A DNA stretch of 64,000 nt from Phytohabitans kaempferiae (GTDB lineage: Bacteria; Actinomycetota; Actinomycetes; Mycobacteriales; Micromonosporaceae), in assembly GCF_042433955.1 (NCBI RefSeq), contig NZ_JBHLUH010000046.1, forward strand, positions 7,263 through 71,262. Reading direction: 5' to 3'. The notes under the pieces were generated by a model, which was given only the letters and a program-made list of their open reading frames with translations, was not told the origin of the DNA and searched no databases. Below, one piece after another: positions 33,571-42,403 of this stretch. The position numbers and the translations under genes were made by a program. The stretch's first letter is position 1. Each line of letters opens with the position of its first letter.

Positions 33571-36500
33571 TCTCGGCCGCCGCCGTCCACGGTGAACCGT
33601 TCACTTCGGACAGTGCCCGCACGCGGATGTACCGGGCGGAACGCGTGGTGAAGCACGCCTCCCGCTCGGCGGTGCCGTCGGGCCATGTGCCGCTGGCCGC
33701 CGGCGTGGTCCACACGTTGGGGTCGGTCGCCGTGTACACCTCGTACCGCGCGATCCGACCGTTGCGAAGGTTTTGCCTTGGCAGCACGTGGACGCAGCTG
33801 ACCGAGCGGATCGCGCCGAGGTCCAGCTCGATCTGGTGCGGATGCGGCGGCGACGCCCCCTGCCACCGCGTGTGCCAGAAGGTGGCCGGATTGCCGTCGA
33901 GCACGTTGACCGCGCGCCCGTCCTCACCGGCGGTCTCCTCGCTGTCCACCGCCCGCACGCGGATGCTGGACTGCGGCAGCCGCGCGATCACACCGACCGC
34001 CAGCTCGGCCACCGTGGTCCAGGCCCGGTTGTTGACCTCGCCGAGCGCGCGCAGCCGCACGTACCGCGCGGGCCTGGACGCGAACGCGGCCGCCTGCTCG
34101 GCCGTGGAGTTGACGAACCGGCCGGTCGCGACCGGCGTACCCCAGTTGGTGCCGTCGGTGGAGACGTGGACCTCGTAGGCCGCGATGCGGCCGTAGTCGA
34201 GGTTTTGCCGCGGCAGGTAGAACAGCGTCGTCACCGCGTACGTCCTGCCGAGGTCGAGCTGGATCTCGTGCGGATGCGGCGGCGAGGCGCCCTGCCACCG
34301 CGTGTGCCAGAACGTGGCCCGGTTGCCGTCGATCGCGTTGGTGGCCCGCCCGTCCTCCCCCACCGTCTCCTGGCTGTCGAACGACCGGACCCGCAGGTTG
34401 GCCCGGGGCACGCGGATCGCGGAGGCGAAGGACGCCGTGTAGGTCGTCGCCGTCGTGGGCGCGGTGATCACATGGGTCTGGCCGCCGCGGTCGCTCCAGT
34501 TGGCGAAGGTGTACGTGGTGCCGCCGAGCACCTGCGGTGTGACCGCGCTGACCGAGGTGGCCGACCCCTGGATGACCGTACGCGTGAACGGGGTCACCTG
34601 TGCCGTCGAGCCCACCGCGACCCGCAGCCCGGGCGGGCTGCTCGCGAACGTCAGGTTTACCGTGCGCGGGTTGAGCCGCACGCTCGTGGTGCTCGCCAGC
34701 CCGCTCGCGTCGGTGGCGGTGAGCACGAGCTCCAGATAGGACGGATACTCGTGGTCGGGCGCCGGGAACGACGCGCCCGCCACACCGACCCAGTCCTGGT
34801 AGGCGTGGACGTGGCAGTTGGTGGGCGCCACGCAGTGGTGCTGCAACAGCCGCCAGCGCAGCGCCGACGCCGGCAGCGTGCCCTGCTGCGGGTCGGTGGC
34901 CCGGCCGCTGAACGTGATCGTGTCGCCGACCTTCCAGGTGAGCGAGGCGGCCGGGCTGTCGATGACGGCGACCGGCGCGCCGTTTCCCGACTGGATCGCG
35001 ACCGTACGCGTGCCGCTCGCGCCGAGCGTGTCGTAGACCCGAAGCCGCGCCGTGTACGGCCCGCCGGCCGGGTAGGTGTGGCTCGCCCGCGCGGTGGTCG
35101 CGTCGACCGTGCCGTCGTCGGTGAAGTCCCACTCGTACCGCAGCCGACCCTGGTCTGCCGGGTCCACATCGGACGACGCCGAGCCGTCGAACTGGACGGT
35201 GAGCGGCGCAGCCCCCGACGTCGGCGTGGCGGCGATCGTGGCGACCGGCGGCTGGTTGCCGGCGAAATAACGGATCCGTCGCACCGTGCCCCCCGCGATG
35301 TCCACATAGTATAGTTCGCCGCCGGGACCGATCGCGAGGTCGACCGGGGTCGCCGCGCCGGACACGAAGGTCAACCGGTTGGCCGGGTCGGGCAGGCCGG
35401 CGGAGGTCGCCGAGGGGAGCATCGCCCAGATGCAGTTGCGCGAGTAGTCGGCGAAGAAGACCCCACCTCGGTACGCCGCCGGATAGGGCCCGGCGCTCGG
35501 ATAGAACTGCACGCCGGAGATGGACGAGCCGCCGATGGGGCACGCCTCGCCGGCCACCACCGGCGCGAAGTGGCCGTACGCGTAGTAGGGCGCGGTCGTG
35601 CCACCGGCGGTGTAGAGGCTCTCGCAGAGTGGCAGGTTGGCGCCGTCGTACCCGTCCTGCCGGCCAGCCCCCTCGAAACAGGGCCAGCCGAAGTTGGTCA
35701 CGCCCGTGACCGGGTCGACCAACCGGTTGAGTTCCTCCCACGTCCCCCAGCCGACGTCGCCGAGCCACAGCTCGTTGGTGCCCGGACGCATCGCGAACCG
35801 GTACGGGTTGCGCAGCCCGTGTGCGACGATCCGGCGCGCGTTGACGTCGGCGCTGGCCCCCAGCGGGTTGCCCGGCGCGGCCAGGCCGGTCGCCGGGTCC
35901 AGGCGCAGGATGGTGCCGTCGAGCCCGGTCGGGTCGGCGGTGCCGCGCACATCCTGGGCACGCAGCGCACCCCCCTCGTTGGGCGGGTCGGAGCAGGGAT
36001 TCGGCGGCGAGCCGAGCTGGCCGTAGTCGACGAAGTTGTAGCTGGCCCCGTCGCCCGCCGACACGTAGAGCATCCCGTCGGCACCGAACCGCAGATCGCC
36101 CACCGAGTGGCTGGGGTACTGCTGGCACCAGTCGTGGATGAACACCTGCTCGCCGCCGGTCATCACGTTGCCGGCGGCCTGGAGCCGGGACAGGCGCGCG
36201 GTCACGACGCACCGCCCACCGTTGGCACCGCCGACCGCACCGCAGTTGTCGTTCCACACCGGGGCGCTCTGGCCCGGCGGCGCGTCGTACGTGTAGAGCA
36301 CGTAGACCCACGGCTCAGTCGGAAACCTCGGATGCAGCGCCAGCCCCAGCAGCCCTCGGTCATTCTGGTTGTGCACGTTGGCCGCGAGGTTGGCGAACGT
36401 GGTCGGCGTCGTATCCGCCAGGTTGTCGTAGACGACGATCCGGCCGCCCTTCTCCGCCACGAAGACCCGCCCGTCGGGCGCGAACTCGATGTTCATCGGC

Positions 36501-36655
36501 AGGGTCAGCCCGGAGTAGACGGTCTGCTCCTGGAAGCCCGACGGGAGCACCGCCGCCGCGGCCGCGGGCTCCGGTGCGCGCTCGATGACCGCGAGCGCGC
36601 CCACCGCCAGCGTGGCGGTGACAAACGCGGCCGTGACACGGCGATGCGACGGCAT
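33551..36655 (-). CDS. Secreted PQQ-type sugar dehydrogenase with PKD and two discoidin domains
   Basis: 1034 residues. Signal peptide at 1-35 (AFVTATLAVGALAV, then APEPAAAAA). Residues about 40-420 form a six-bladed glucose/sorbosone dehydrogenase propeller (MNIEFAPDGRVFVAEKGGRI, RGLLGLALHPRFPTEPWVYV, GLRNPYRFAMRPGTNELWLG). It is followed by a PKD domain (FDGSASSDVDPADQGRLRYE), an Ig-like section, and two C-terminal F5/8 type C (discoidin) repeats, each containing FWHTRWQGASPPHPH and an RYVRLRAL or RYIRVRAL end. It probably binds and oxidises polysaccharides outside the cell. ATG 36655 is followed by typical signal-peptide residues. Confidence 0.92.
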   Translation of the reverse strand: MPSHRRVTAAFVTATLAVGALAVIERAPEPAAAAAVLPSGFQEQTVYSGLTLPMNIEFAPDGRVFVAEKGGRIVVYDNLADTTPTTFANLAANVHNQNDRGLLGLALHPRFPTEPWVYVLYTYDAPPGQSAPVWNDNCGAVGGANGGRCVVTARLSRLQAAGNVMTGGEQVFIHDWCQQYPSHSVGDLRFGADGMLYVSAGDGASYNFVDYGQLGSPPNPCSDPPNEGGALRAQDVRGTADPTGLDGTILRLDPATGLAAPGNPLGASADVNARRIVAHGLRNPYRFAMRPGTNELWLGDVGWGTWEELNRLVDPVTGVTNFGWPCFEGAGRQDGYDGANLPLCESLYTAGGTTAPYYAYGHFAPVVAGEACPIGGSSISGVQFYPSAGPYPAAYRGGVFFADYSRNCIWAMLPSATSAGLPDPANRLTFVSGAATPVDLAIGPGGELYYVDIAGGTVRRIRYFAGNQPPVATIAATPTSGAAPLTVQFDGSASSDVDPADQGRLRYEWDFTDDGTVDATTARASHTYPAGGPYTARLRVYDTLGASGTRTVAIQSGNGAPVAVIDSPAASLTWKVGDTITFSGRATDPQQGTLPASALRWRLLQHHCVAPTNCHVHAYQDWVGVAGASFPAPDHEYPSYLELVLTATDASGLASTTSVRLNPRTVNLTFASSPPGLRVAVGSTAQVTPFTRTVIQGSATSVSAVTPQVLGGTTYTFANWSDRGGQTHVITAPTTATTYTASFASAIRVPRANLRVRSFDSQETVGEDGRATNAIDGNRATFWHTRWQGASPPHPHEIQLDLGRTYAVTTLFYLPRQNLDYGRIAAYEVHVSTDGTNWGTPVATGRFVNSTAEQAAAFASRPARYVRLRALGEVNNRAWTTVAELAVGVIARLPQSSIRVRAVDSEETAGEDGRAVNVLDGNPATFWHTRWQGASPPHPHQIELDLGAIRSVSCVHVLPRQNLRNGRIARYEVYTATDPNVWTTPAASGTWPDGTAEREACFTTRSARYIRVRALSEVNGSPWTAAAEITVAGV

Positions 36656-36715
36656 GACACCTCCCCATAGCTCGGTGTCGTCGCGATGGGGCCGGATCGC
36701 GAGCCGCGGGGCAGG

Positions 36716-36737
36716 ACGCTCCGGAGAGTCGGAGCGT
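36716..36737. terminator. Hairpin between rluB and the sugar dehydrogenase gene
   Basis: ACGCTCCG-GAGAGT-CGGAGCGT, 8-bp perfect stem. It lies 61 bp upstream of the dehydrogenase start and 110 bp beyond the rluB stop, so it could end the rluB transcript. No T-run. Confidence 0.4.
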
Positions 36738-36847
36738 ACCCATCACCGCCGATGGGTCGAGTCGCCCGTTCGCACGGCGTCAGCGGCCGCGAGTACCGAT
36801 CCGGCTACCCGTTCGCGGGGCCGGTCGTGGGAGGGACGCCGCGGAAG

Positions 36848-37594
36848 CTACTCGTCTTCGACGGCGCGGAAGAGGGAGGCCACCTCGGGGTTGGACAGGC
36901 GCCGCGTGCGGCCCACCTTGAGATCGCCCAGCCTGATCGGGCCGATCGCGGTGCGGATGAGGCGGGACACCGGATGCCCGACCTCCTCCATCAGCCGCCG
37001 CACGATGTGCTTGCGTCCCTCGTGGATCGTGATCTCCACCTGCGCGGTGCGGCCGAGCGTGTCGACGATCCGGAAGGCATCCGCCTTCACCGGCCCGTCT
37101 TCCAGCTCCACGCCGGCCAGCAGCCGCCGCCCGACCGTGCGCGGCAGCGGGCCGGCCACCTCGGCCAGGTAGGTCTTCGGCACGCCGAACGAGGGGTGCG
37201 TCAGCCGGTGGGCGAGCGTGCCATCGTTGGTCAGCAGCAGGAGCCCTTCGCTGTCGGCGTCGAGGCGCCCGACGTGATAGACCCGCTGCTCGACCGTACC
37301 CAGATAGTCCGAGATGGCGTCGCGGCCGCGCTCGTCGGCCATGGTGGAGACCACGCCGCGCGGCTTGTTCATGGCGATGTAGACAAGGCGCGTGTCGGCG
37401 ACGACCCGCTCACCGTTGACGTAGATCTCCGCCGTCACCGGGTCGACCTTGTCGCCCAGCCGGGCCACTCGCCCGTCGACCACCACCCGGCCGCGCGCGA
37501 TCAGATCCTCACTGGCCCGCCGCGAACCCACACCGGCGGCGGCGAGCACCTTCTGCAGGCGCTCGCGCCCATCGTCGTCACGAGGCTGTGGCAT
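36848..37594 (-). CDS. rluB: Ribosomal large-subunit pseudouridine synthase (RluB/RsuA family)
   Basis: 248 residues. An S4 RNA-binding domain at the start (RLQKVLAAAGVGSRRASEDL) is followed by the RsuA-type catalytic core with AMNKPRGVVSTMADERGRDA and YHVGRLDADSEGLLLLTNDG, in which the Asp of GRLD is catalytic. ITIHEGRKHIVRRLMEEVGH comes next. It modifies 23S rRNA. ATG 37594 overlaps the end of scpB by 17 bp, the conserved actinobacterial arrangement scpA-scpB-rluB. Confidence 0.95.
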   Translation of the reverse strand: MPQPRDDDGRERLQKVLAAAGVGSRRASEDLIARGRVVVDGRVARLGDKVDPVTAEIYVNGERVVADTRLVYIAMNKPRGVVSTMADERGRDAISDYLGTVEQRVYHVGRLDADSEGLLLLTNDGTLAHRLTHPSFGVPKTYLAEVAGPLPRTVGRRLLAGVELEDGPVKADAFRIVDTLGRTAQVEITIHEGRKHIVRRLMEEVGHPVSRLIRTAIGPIRLGDLKVGRTRRLSNPEVASLFRAVEDE

Positions 37595-38846
37595 CGGCGA
37601 CCTCCTCGACGTCGTCAGGCAGGAAGGGGGCGAGCGGGGGCAGGTCGTTGACCGAGTTCAGACCCAGCTTTTCCAGGAACAGTGTGGTCGTCCGGTAGAG
37701 GAACGCGCCCGACTCAGGCTCCGTGCCACATTCCTCCACCAAACCCCGAGAGACAAGGGTACGGATGACGCCGTCACAGTTCACCCCCCGGATCGCCGAG
37801 ATGCGGGCACGGGTGACCGGCTGCTTGTACGCCACCACGGCCAGCGTCTCCAGCGCCGCCTGGGTCAGCCGCACCGACTGCCCGTCGAGGACGAACCGCT
37901 CCACGTAGGGCGCGTACTCCGGGCGCGTGTAGAGCCGCCAACCTCCCGCGACCTTGCGCAGGTCGAACCCATGCCCCGCGGCCGTGTACCCCTCCGCGAC
38001 GGTCACCAGCATGGCGGCGATACGTTCGGTGGGCTGTTCGAGGATCTGGGCCAGCACGATCTCGGTCACCGGCTCGTCGACGACCAGCAGGATCGCTTCG
38101 AGCGCCCCCTTGAGCTCCGCGTCGTCGATGAGCGCGAGGGCCGACTGCTCCTCGACGCCCGCGACCGCCGCTTCCGCCGCGGCAATGGCTTCGGTCGCGG
38201 CAGGCTGGCCCGCGCCCGCAGCCGGCGCTTCGTCGGTGGCCGGCGCCTCGGCATCGACGGCGGCGGGCGCTGCCGTCTCCACCTCGTCGCCGGCTGGCGA
38301 AGCGGGGCGGTCGGCGGCGATCCGGTCGGCGTCCGGGGAAACAGCTGCCGGCGCCTCGTCGTCGGACGCACCGGTGCCGGCCTCGGCGCCATCGCCCTCG
38401 GCGGCGGCGACCGTGGCGTCGGCCTCGGCGGCACCGGCGATCGACTCGGCCTGGGCGGGGACGGCGGGCCCAGGCTCGTCGGCCGCAGCGGTCACCGCCT
38501 CGGCCGCCGCCGGCGAAGTGGGCGCGCTGGCGTTTTGCTCCGGTGCCGGCGAGGAGGCGTCGGTGTCAGCGTTCCCGTCCGATTCTCCGGCACCGCCCGG
38601 CTCTTCGGTGTCCACACCGGACGGCCTCGGCTCGGCCTCCACGGCCTCGGAAGTCGCTGGCTCGGGAGCCGCGTCGGTCAGGGCGGCGTCGGGATCTGCC
38701 GGGGAAGCCCCAGCCTCCACAGGGGACTGAGGTTCTTGCGAGCCCTCGGCGTCTGCTCCAGGCTCAGGCTTCGGCTTGGGGCGCTCCCACGGTGGGATCC
38801 ACGAGGCGGCCTGGTCGGCGAGGGTCTCGCGCCGCTCGTCACTCAC
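37578..38846 (-). CDS. scpB: Segregation and condensation protein B, with a long N-terminal extension
   Basis: 422 residues. The conserved ScpB winged-helix pair occupies only residues about 225-415 (LKGALEAILLVVDEPVTEIV, FDLRKVAGGWRLYTRPEYAP, LTQAALETLAVVAYKQPVTR and CDGVIRTLVSRGLVEECG). ScpB partners ScpA and Smc in the condensin that organises chromosomes. The first 220 residues are an Ala/Pro/Glu/Asp-rich low-complexity region, probably disordered. It overlaps scpA by 4 bp. The extension roughly doubles the usual length of 180-220 residues. Confidence 0.93.
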   Translation of the reverse strand: MSDERRETLADQAASWIPPWERPKPKPEPGADAEGSQEPQSPVEAGASPADPDAALTDAAPEPATSEAVEAEPRPSGVDTEEPGGAGESDGNADTDASSPAPEQNASAPTSPAAAEAVTAAADEPGPAVPAQAESIAGAAEADATVAAAEGDGAEAGTGASDDEAPAAVSPDADRIAADRPASPAGDEVETAAPAAVDAEAPATDEAPAAGAGQPAATEAIAAAEAAVAGVEEQSALALIDDAELKGALEAILLVVDEPVTEIVLAQILEQPTERIAAMLVTVAEGYTAAGHGFDLRKVAGGWRLYTRPEYAPYVERFVLDGQSVRLTQAALETLAVVAYKQPVTRARISAIRGVNCDGVIRTLVSRGLVEECGTEPESGAFLYRTTTLFLEKLGLNSVNDLPPLAPFLPDDVEEVADATAS

Positions 38847-40186
38847 GACGGCTCCTTCACATCATCACCCGCGTCCGAAGAGGAATCCCCGCCCGCGGCC
38901 GGGCCGCCCCCAGCCGGGCTGCCCGCAGGCGCATCGCCAGCCGACGCCACAAAGCCAGGACCGCCCGAACCCGCGTCCGAAGCGGAAGCCCCACCGGCAG
39001 CCGAGCCGCCCGCGGGCGCATCGCCAGCCGACGCCGCGGCGTCAGGGCCGTCCGAAGGCGTACCGCTCGCGTCCGGGCCGGCCCAAGGCGCGGCGTCCGC
39101 AGCCGGGCCGCTCGGCAGCGCATCTGCTGCCGACCCGCCGGAGGACACGTCGGCCGCCGTCGCGGAGGCGACACCGTCCGTGGGGGCACTGGCCGCAGCG
39201 GGGTCGGCCGTGGAAGCGCCGTCGGGAGAGGACGCCTCGTCCGAAGCCGCTCCCCCGGGCGGCGTGCCCTCGGCGAGGGCGGGCGAGCCCGCGTACTCGT
39301 CGATGTCGAGGTCTCCCCCGGCGTCGTCGCCGCCGGTCCAGCGGACCGTCAGCTCCCCCAGCGCCTGGACCTGGGCGAAGCCCACCAGGCCCTCGCGGTA
39401 CAGCTCCAGCAGTGCCAGGAACCGCGCCACCACCTCGAGTGTGGACTGGCAGTCGGCGCACAGCACCTGGAAGGTGGCTGTCCCGGCCAGGCGGAGGCGG
39501 TCGCGGAGGAGGGCGGCGTGCTCGCGGACGCTGACCCGCACGTCGTGCACGTGGGCGATCGACACCACCGGCGTGGGCTTGGGGGTCATCGCCTTGATGG
39601 CGAGGCGGAGCAGGCGTTCCGGGCCGATGCCGAGTACGAGGTCGGGCAGCGCTTCGGCGTAGCGGGGCTCGAGGGCGACGGCGCGGGGGTAGCGGCGGGC
39701 GCCGGCCGACTCCATGGCGGCGATGTGGGCGGCAGCTTCCTTGAACGCCTTGTATTGCAGCAACCGCGCGAAGAGCAGGTCGCGCGCCTCCAGCAGCGCC
39801 AGGTCCTCCTCGTCCTCCACCTGGGCGGCGGGGAGCAGCCGGGCCGCCTTGAGGTCGAGCAGCGTGGCCGCGATGATCAGGAACTCGCTGGCCTCGTCGA
39901 GGTCCCAGTCGTCGCCCATCGCGCGGATGTACGCGATGAACTCGTCGGTGACCTTGGAGAGGGCCACCTCGGTCACGTCCAGCTTGTGCTTGCCGATCAG
40001 CTGGAGCAGCAGGTCGAACGGCCCGGTGAAGTTGGCCAGCCGCACCGTGAACTTCCCATTGGAAGCGGCATCGGCATCCGTAGCCGGCGGGGCGCCGTCG
40101 TCGCCAGAAGCAGGCGCGACAGGCGCAGCGTCAGGCGACACCGGCTCCGAATCCATCACCTGACCGTATTCCACGGTCGACGTCAT
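38843..40186 (-). CDS. scpA: Segregation and condensation protein A, with a long C-terminal tail
   Basis: 447 residues. The kleisin domain lies at residues about 45-290: FTVRLANFTGPFDLLLQLIG, HKLDVTEVALSKVTDEFIAY, EASEFLIIAATLLDLKAARL and a C-terminal winged-helix part (RFLALLELYREGLVGFAQVQ). It bridges Smc and ScpB in chromosome condensation. The last 140 residues are Ala/Asp/Gly/Ser/Pro-rich, with recurring ASAGDAPAG-like units. ATG 40186. parA ends 12 bp upstream and scpB overlaps downstream, so this is one operon. Confidence 0.94.
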   Translation of the reverse strand: MTSTVEYGQVMDSEPVSPDAAPVAPASGDDGAPPATDADAASNGKFTVRLANFTGPFDLLLQLIGKHKLDVTEVALSKVTDEFIAYIRAMGDDWDLDEASEFLIIAATLLDLKAARLLPAAQVEDEEDLALLEARDLLFARLLQYKAFKEAAAHIAAMESAGARRYPRAVALEPRYAEALPDLVLGIGPERLLRLAIKAMTPKPTPVVSIAHVHDVRVSVREHAALLRDRLRLAGTATFQVLCADCQSTLEVVARFLALLELYREGLVGFAQVQALGELTVRWTGGDDAGGDLDIDEYAGSPALAEGTPPGGAASDEASSPDGASTADPAAASAPTDGVASATAADVSSGGSAADALPSGPAADAAPWAGPDASGTPSDGPDAAASAGDAPAGGSAAGGASASDAGSGGPGFVASAGDAPAGSPAGGGPAAGGDSSSDAGDDVKEPS

Positions 40187-40198
40187 TGCCTCGGGAGG

Positions 40199-41128
40199 TT
40201 ACCTCTCCGCCTGTGCGGCGATGACCTCGCGGGCCAGCTGCCGGTAGTTGCGCGCGCCGGACGAGGCCGGGTCGAGCGTGGTGATCGGCGCCCCGGCCAC
40301 CGTCGACTCGGGGAACTTGACCGTTTTGGTGATCACGGTCTGGTAGACCTTGTCGCCGAACGCCTCGACCACACGCTGCAACACCTGGCGGCAGTGAGTG
40401 GTGCGGCTGTCGTACATGGTCGCGAGGATGCCCTCGAGCTCGAGGTCGAAGTTGAGCCGCTCACGCACCTTGTCGATGGTGTCGAGCAGCAGCGCCACGC
40501 CCCGCAGGCTGAAGAACTCGCACTCCAGCGGGATGAGCACGCCGTGCGCCACGGTCAGCGCGTTGATGGCGAGCAGGCCGAGCGAGGGCTGGCAGTCGAT
40601 GAGGATGTAGTCGTACTCCTTGCGCACCGACTTGAGCACGCGCGCGAGCGCCATCTCCCGCGCGACCTCGTTGACCAGCTGGATCTCGGCGGCCGAGAGG
40701 TCGATGTTGGCCGGCAGCAGGTGGAGGCCGGCCACGTCGGTCTTGATGAGCACGTCTTCGACGGTCACGTCGTCCTGCATCAGCAGGTTGTAGACGGAAA
40801 GGTCGAGGTTGTGCGGGTTGACGCCGAGGCCGACCGAGAGCGCGCCCTGCGGGTCGAAGTCGACGAGCAGCACCTTCCGCCCGTACTCCGCGAGCGCGGC
40901 GCCCAGGTTGATGGTGGTCGTGGTCTTCCCCACGCCGCCCTTCTGGTTGGCCATCGCGACGATGCGGGCCGGACCGTGGCGGTCGGTGGGCATCGGCTCG
41001 GGGATGGGACGGCGCATCGTGTACGCCGCGGGGTCCGCTGGGCCAAGCTCAGCGCCCAGGTCCATCGCGTGCTGCTCCGCGCGCAGCGTCGAGGTCCACG
41101 ACTCGACCTGCTCACCGTTACCAGCCAT
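40199..41128 (-). CDS. ParA-family ATPase next to scpAB
   Basis: 309 residues with a deviant Walker A typical of ParA/Soj (ANQKGGVGKTTTTINLGAAL), then LLVDFDPQGALSVGLGVN and YILIDCQPSLGLLAINALTV. The C-terminal GVALLLDTIDKVRERLNFDL follows. No parB or parS is present here, and actinobacteria usually have a second ParA beside parB at the origin. This copy is the one conserved beside scpA, probably acting with condensin. ATG 41128 is chosen over an upstream ATG at 41197 because the family starts near this position. Confidence 0.92.
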   Translation of the reverse strand: MAGNGEQVESWTSTLRAEQHAMDLGAELGPADPAAYTMRRPIPEPMPTDRHGPARIVAMANQKGGVGKTTTTINLGAALAEYGRKVLLVDFDPQGALSVGLGVNPHNLDLSVYNLLMQDDVTVEDVLIKTDVAGLHLLPANIDLSAAEIQLVNEVAREMALARVLKSVRKEYDYILIDCQPSLGLLAINALTVAHGVLIPLECEFFSLRGVALLLDTIDKVRERLNFDLELEGILATMYDSRTTHCRQVLQRVVEAFGDKVYQTVITKTVKFPESTVAGAPITTLDPASSGARNYRQLAREVIAAQAER

Positions 41129-41473
41129 GGCCTGTGCGCCCCCTCCCGACGACTGCTCGGCGCCGGAGCCGACCGATCCCCCGCTGCGCCGCCACACGAG
41201 CCCGGGTCGTTGCCCGACTGTACGCCACTCCCCTGGTCAGGGCTGGGGCGACACTCCGGGCCATGGGCGGCCGCTCCACACTAACCAACGCACGGCCGCG
41301 GTGGTGGACACGGGCGGGTCCGGGCCGGACTGGACCATAGCAAGCGACCCCCTCCAGGTGGAGGGGGTCAGCCGTCACCGCCCATGTTTGCGGGATTCCT
41401 GAGCGGCGAGTCAGTTTAACTCAACCTGGGCCGCCCGTGACGCGCGCGACACCAGCGCAAATGTAAAGCGCTC
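41129..41473. other. Intergenic region between xerD and parA
   Basis: 345 bp, holding a strong hairpin at 41346-41369 (listed separately) and probably the parA promoter. No coding signal. Confidence 0.5.
41346..41369 (-). terminator. Hairpin terminator of the ald-xerD transcript
   Basis: GACCCCCTCC-AGGT-GGAGGGGGTC, a perfect 10-bp stem with a 4-base loop, 105 bp after the xerD stop on the minus strand. No T-run. Confidence 0.65.
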
Positions 41474-42403
41474 TCACCGGGCGCGAGGATGTGCGGTCGC
41501 GTACACCTCGCGCAACCGTTCGACTGTCACCAATGTGTACACCTGGGTGGTGGTCACCGACGCGTGGCCGAGCAGCTCCTGCACGACCCGCACGTCGGCA
41601 CCGCCGTCCAGCAGATGTGTCGCGTACGAATGACGGAGCGTGTGCGGCGACACCGCCCTGGCCCCCTCGACCGGCAGCCCCGCGCGGGCGGCGGTGCGGT
41701 GCAGGATCGTCCACGCGCTCTGCCGCGACAGCGGGCCGCCGCGGGCGTTGAGGAAGACCCTGGGGGTACCTCGGCCGGCGGCGGCCAGCTCGATCCGCGC
41801 GCCGGTGAGGTAGGCGCGCAGGGCGGTGCAGGCGTACCCGCCGACCGGCACCAGCCGCGTGCGCCCGCCCTTGCCGTGCAGCAGCGCGGTCCCCTCGTCG
41901 AGGTCGAGGTCGTCGACGACCGCGCCGACCGCCTCGGAGATGCGGGCCCCGGTGCCGTACAGGAACTCCAGGAGCGCGCGGTCCCGTACCTCCAGAGCGC
42001 TGGCCTCGCCCGTGGCGCCGAGCAGCCGCTCCACATCGGACACGTCGAGCGCCTTCGGCAGCCGGCGGGGCGGGACGGGCGGACGGACGTCACGGCTGAC
42101 GTCGTCGGCCACCAGGCCCTCGCGCACCGCGAAGCGGTGCAGGCCGCGCACCGCGCTGGCCGCGCGCGCCGCCGAGGCCGCGGAGAGCGGCGGATGCTCG
42201 CTGTCGCCGCCCCGCAGGGCGGCGACATAGCCGGCCACATGGCCGGGCGTGACCGACTCCAGGTCGGCCACGCCACCCGCCGTCAAGGTGGTCACGTAGC
42301 GGTCCAGATCCCGCCGGTACGAGGAGAGCGTGTTCGCGGACAGCGCGCGCTCCACCGTCAGGTGGTCCAGGTAGGTCCGTACCGCCGTCGCGAGCCGCGC
42401 TAT
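41474..42403 (-). CDS. xerD: Tyrosine recombinase XerD, possible ATA start
   Basis: 309 residues. It resolves chromosome dimers at dif sites with its partner XerC. The N-terminal core-binding domain (VRTYLDHLTVERALSANTLS, then YRRDLDRYV) is followed by the catalytic residues: R in LLEFLYGTGARISEAVG, H-x-x-R in SPHTLRHSYATHLLDGG, GHASVTTTQVYTLV with the Tyr nucleophile. No ATG, GTG or TTG exists at the expected N-terminus. The only suitably placed codon is ATA 42403, overlapping the ald stop (ATAG) and preceded by GAGGAGG at 7 bp. The next candidate, GTG 42355, would remove 16 residues of the first helix. Position in the conserved block argues for the housekeeping XerD. Confidence 0.92.
   Translation of the reverse strand: MARLATAVRTYLDHLTVERALSANTLSSYRRDLDRYVTTLTAGGVADLESVTPGHVAGYVAALRGGDSEHPPLSAASAARAASAVRGLHRFAVREGLVADDVSRDVRPPVPPRRLPKALDVSDVERLLGATGEASALEVRDRALLEFLYGTGARISEAVGAVVDDLDLDEGTALLHGKGGRTRLVPVGGYACTALRAYLTGARIELAAAGRGTPRVFLNARGGPLSRQSAWTILHRTAARAGLPVEGARAVSPHTLRHSYATHLLDGGADVRVVQELLGHASVTTTQVYTLVTVERLREVYATAHPRAR

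Noticed and set aside
40199..41128. A parABS chromosome-partitioning locus
   Set aside because: No parB follows and no parS-like 16-bp palindrome is visible. It is the scpA-linked ParA copy.
38543..41284. A 913-codon plus-strand reading frame opposite scpA, scpB and parA
   Set aside because: It is antisense to three well-conserved genes, its composition is Arg-rich noise, and it has no recognisable domain.
41474..42403. The tyrosine recombinase at 41.5-42.4 kb as the integrase of a mobile element
   Set aside because: It lies in the conserved ald-xerD-parA-scpA order, has XerD-like length and motifs, and no att-like repeats surround it.
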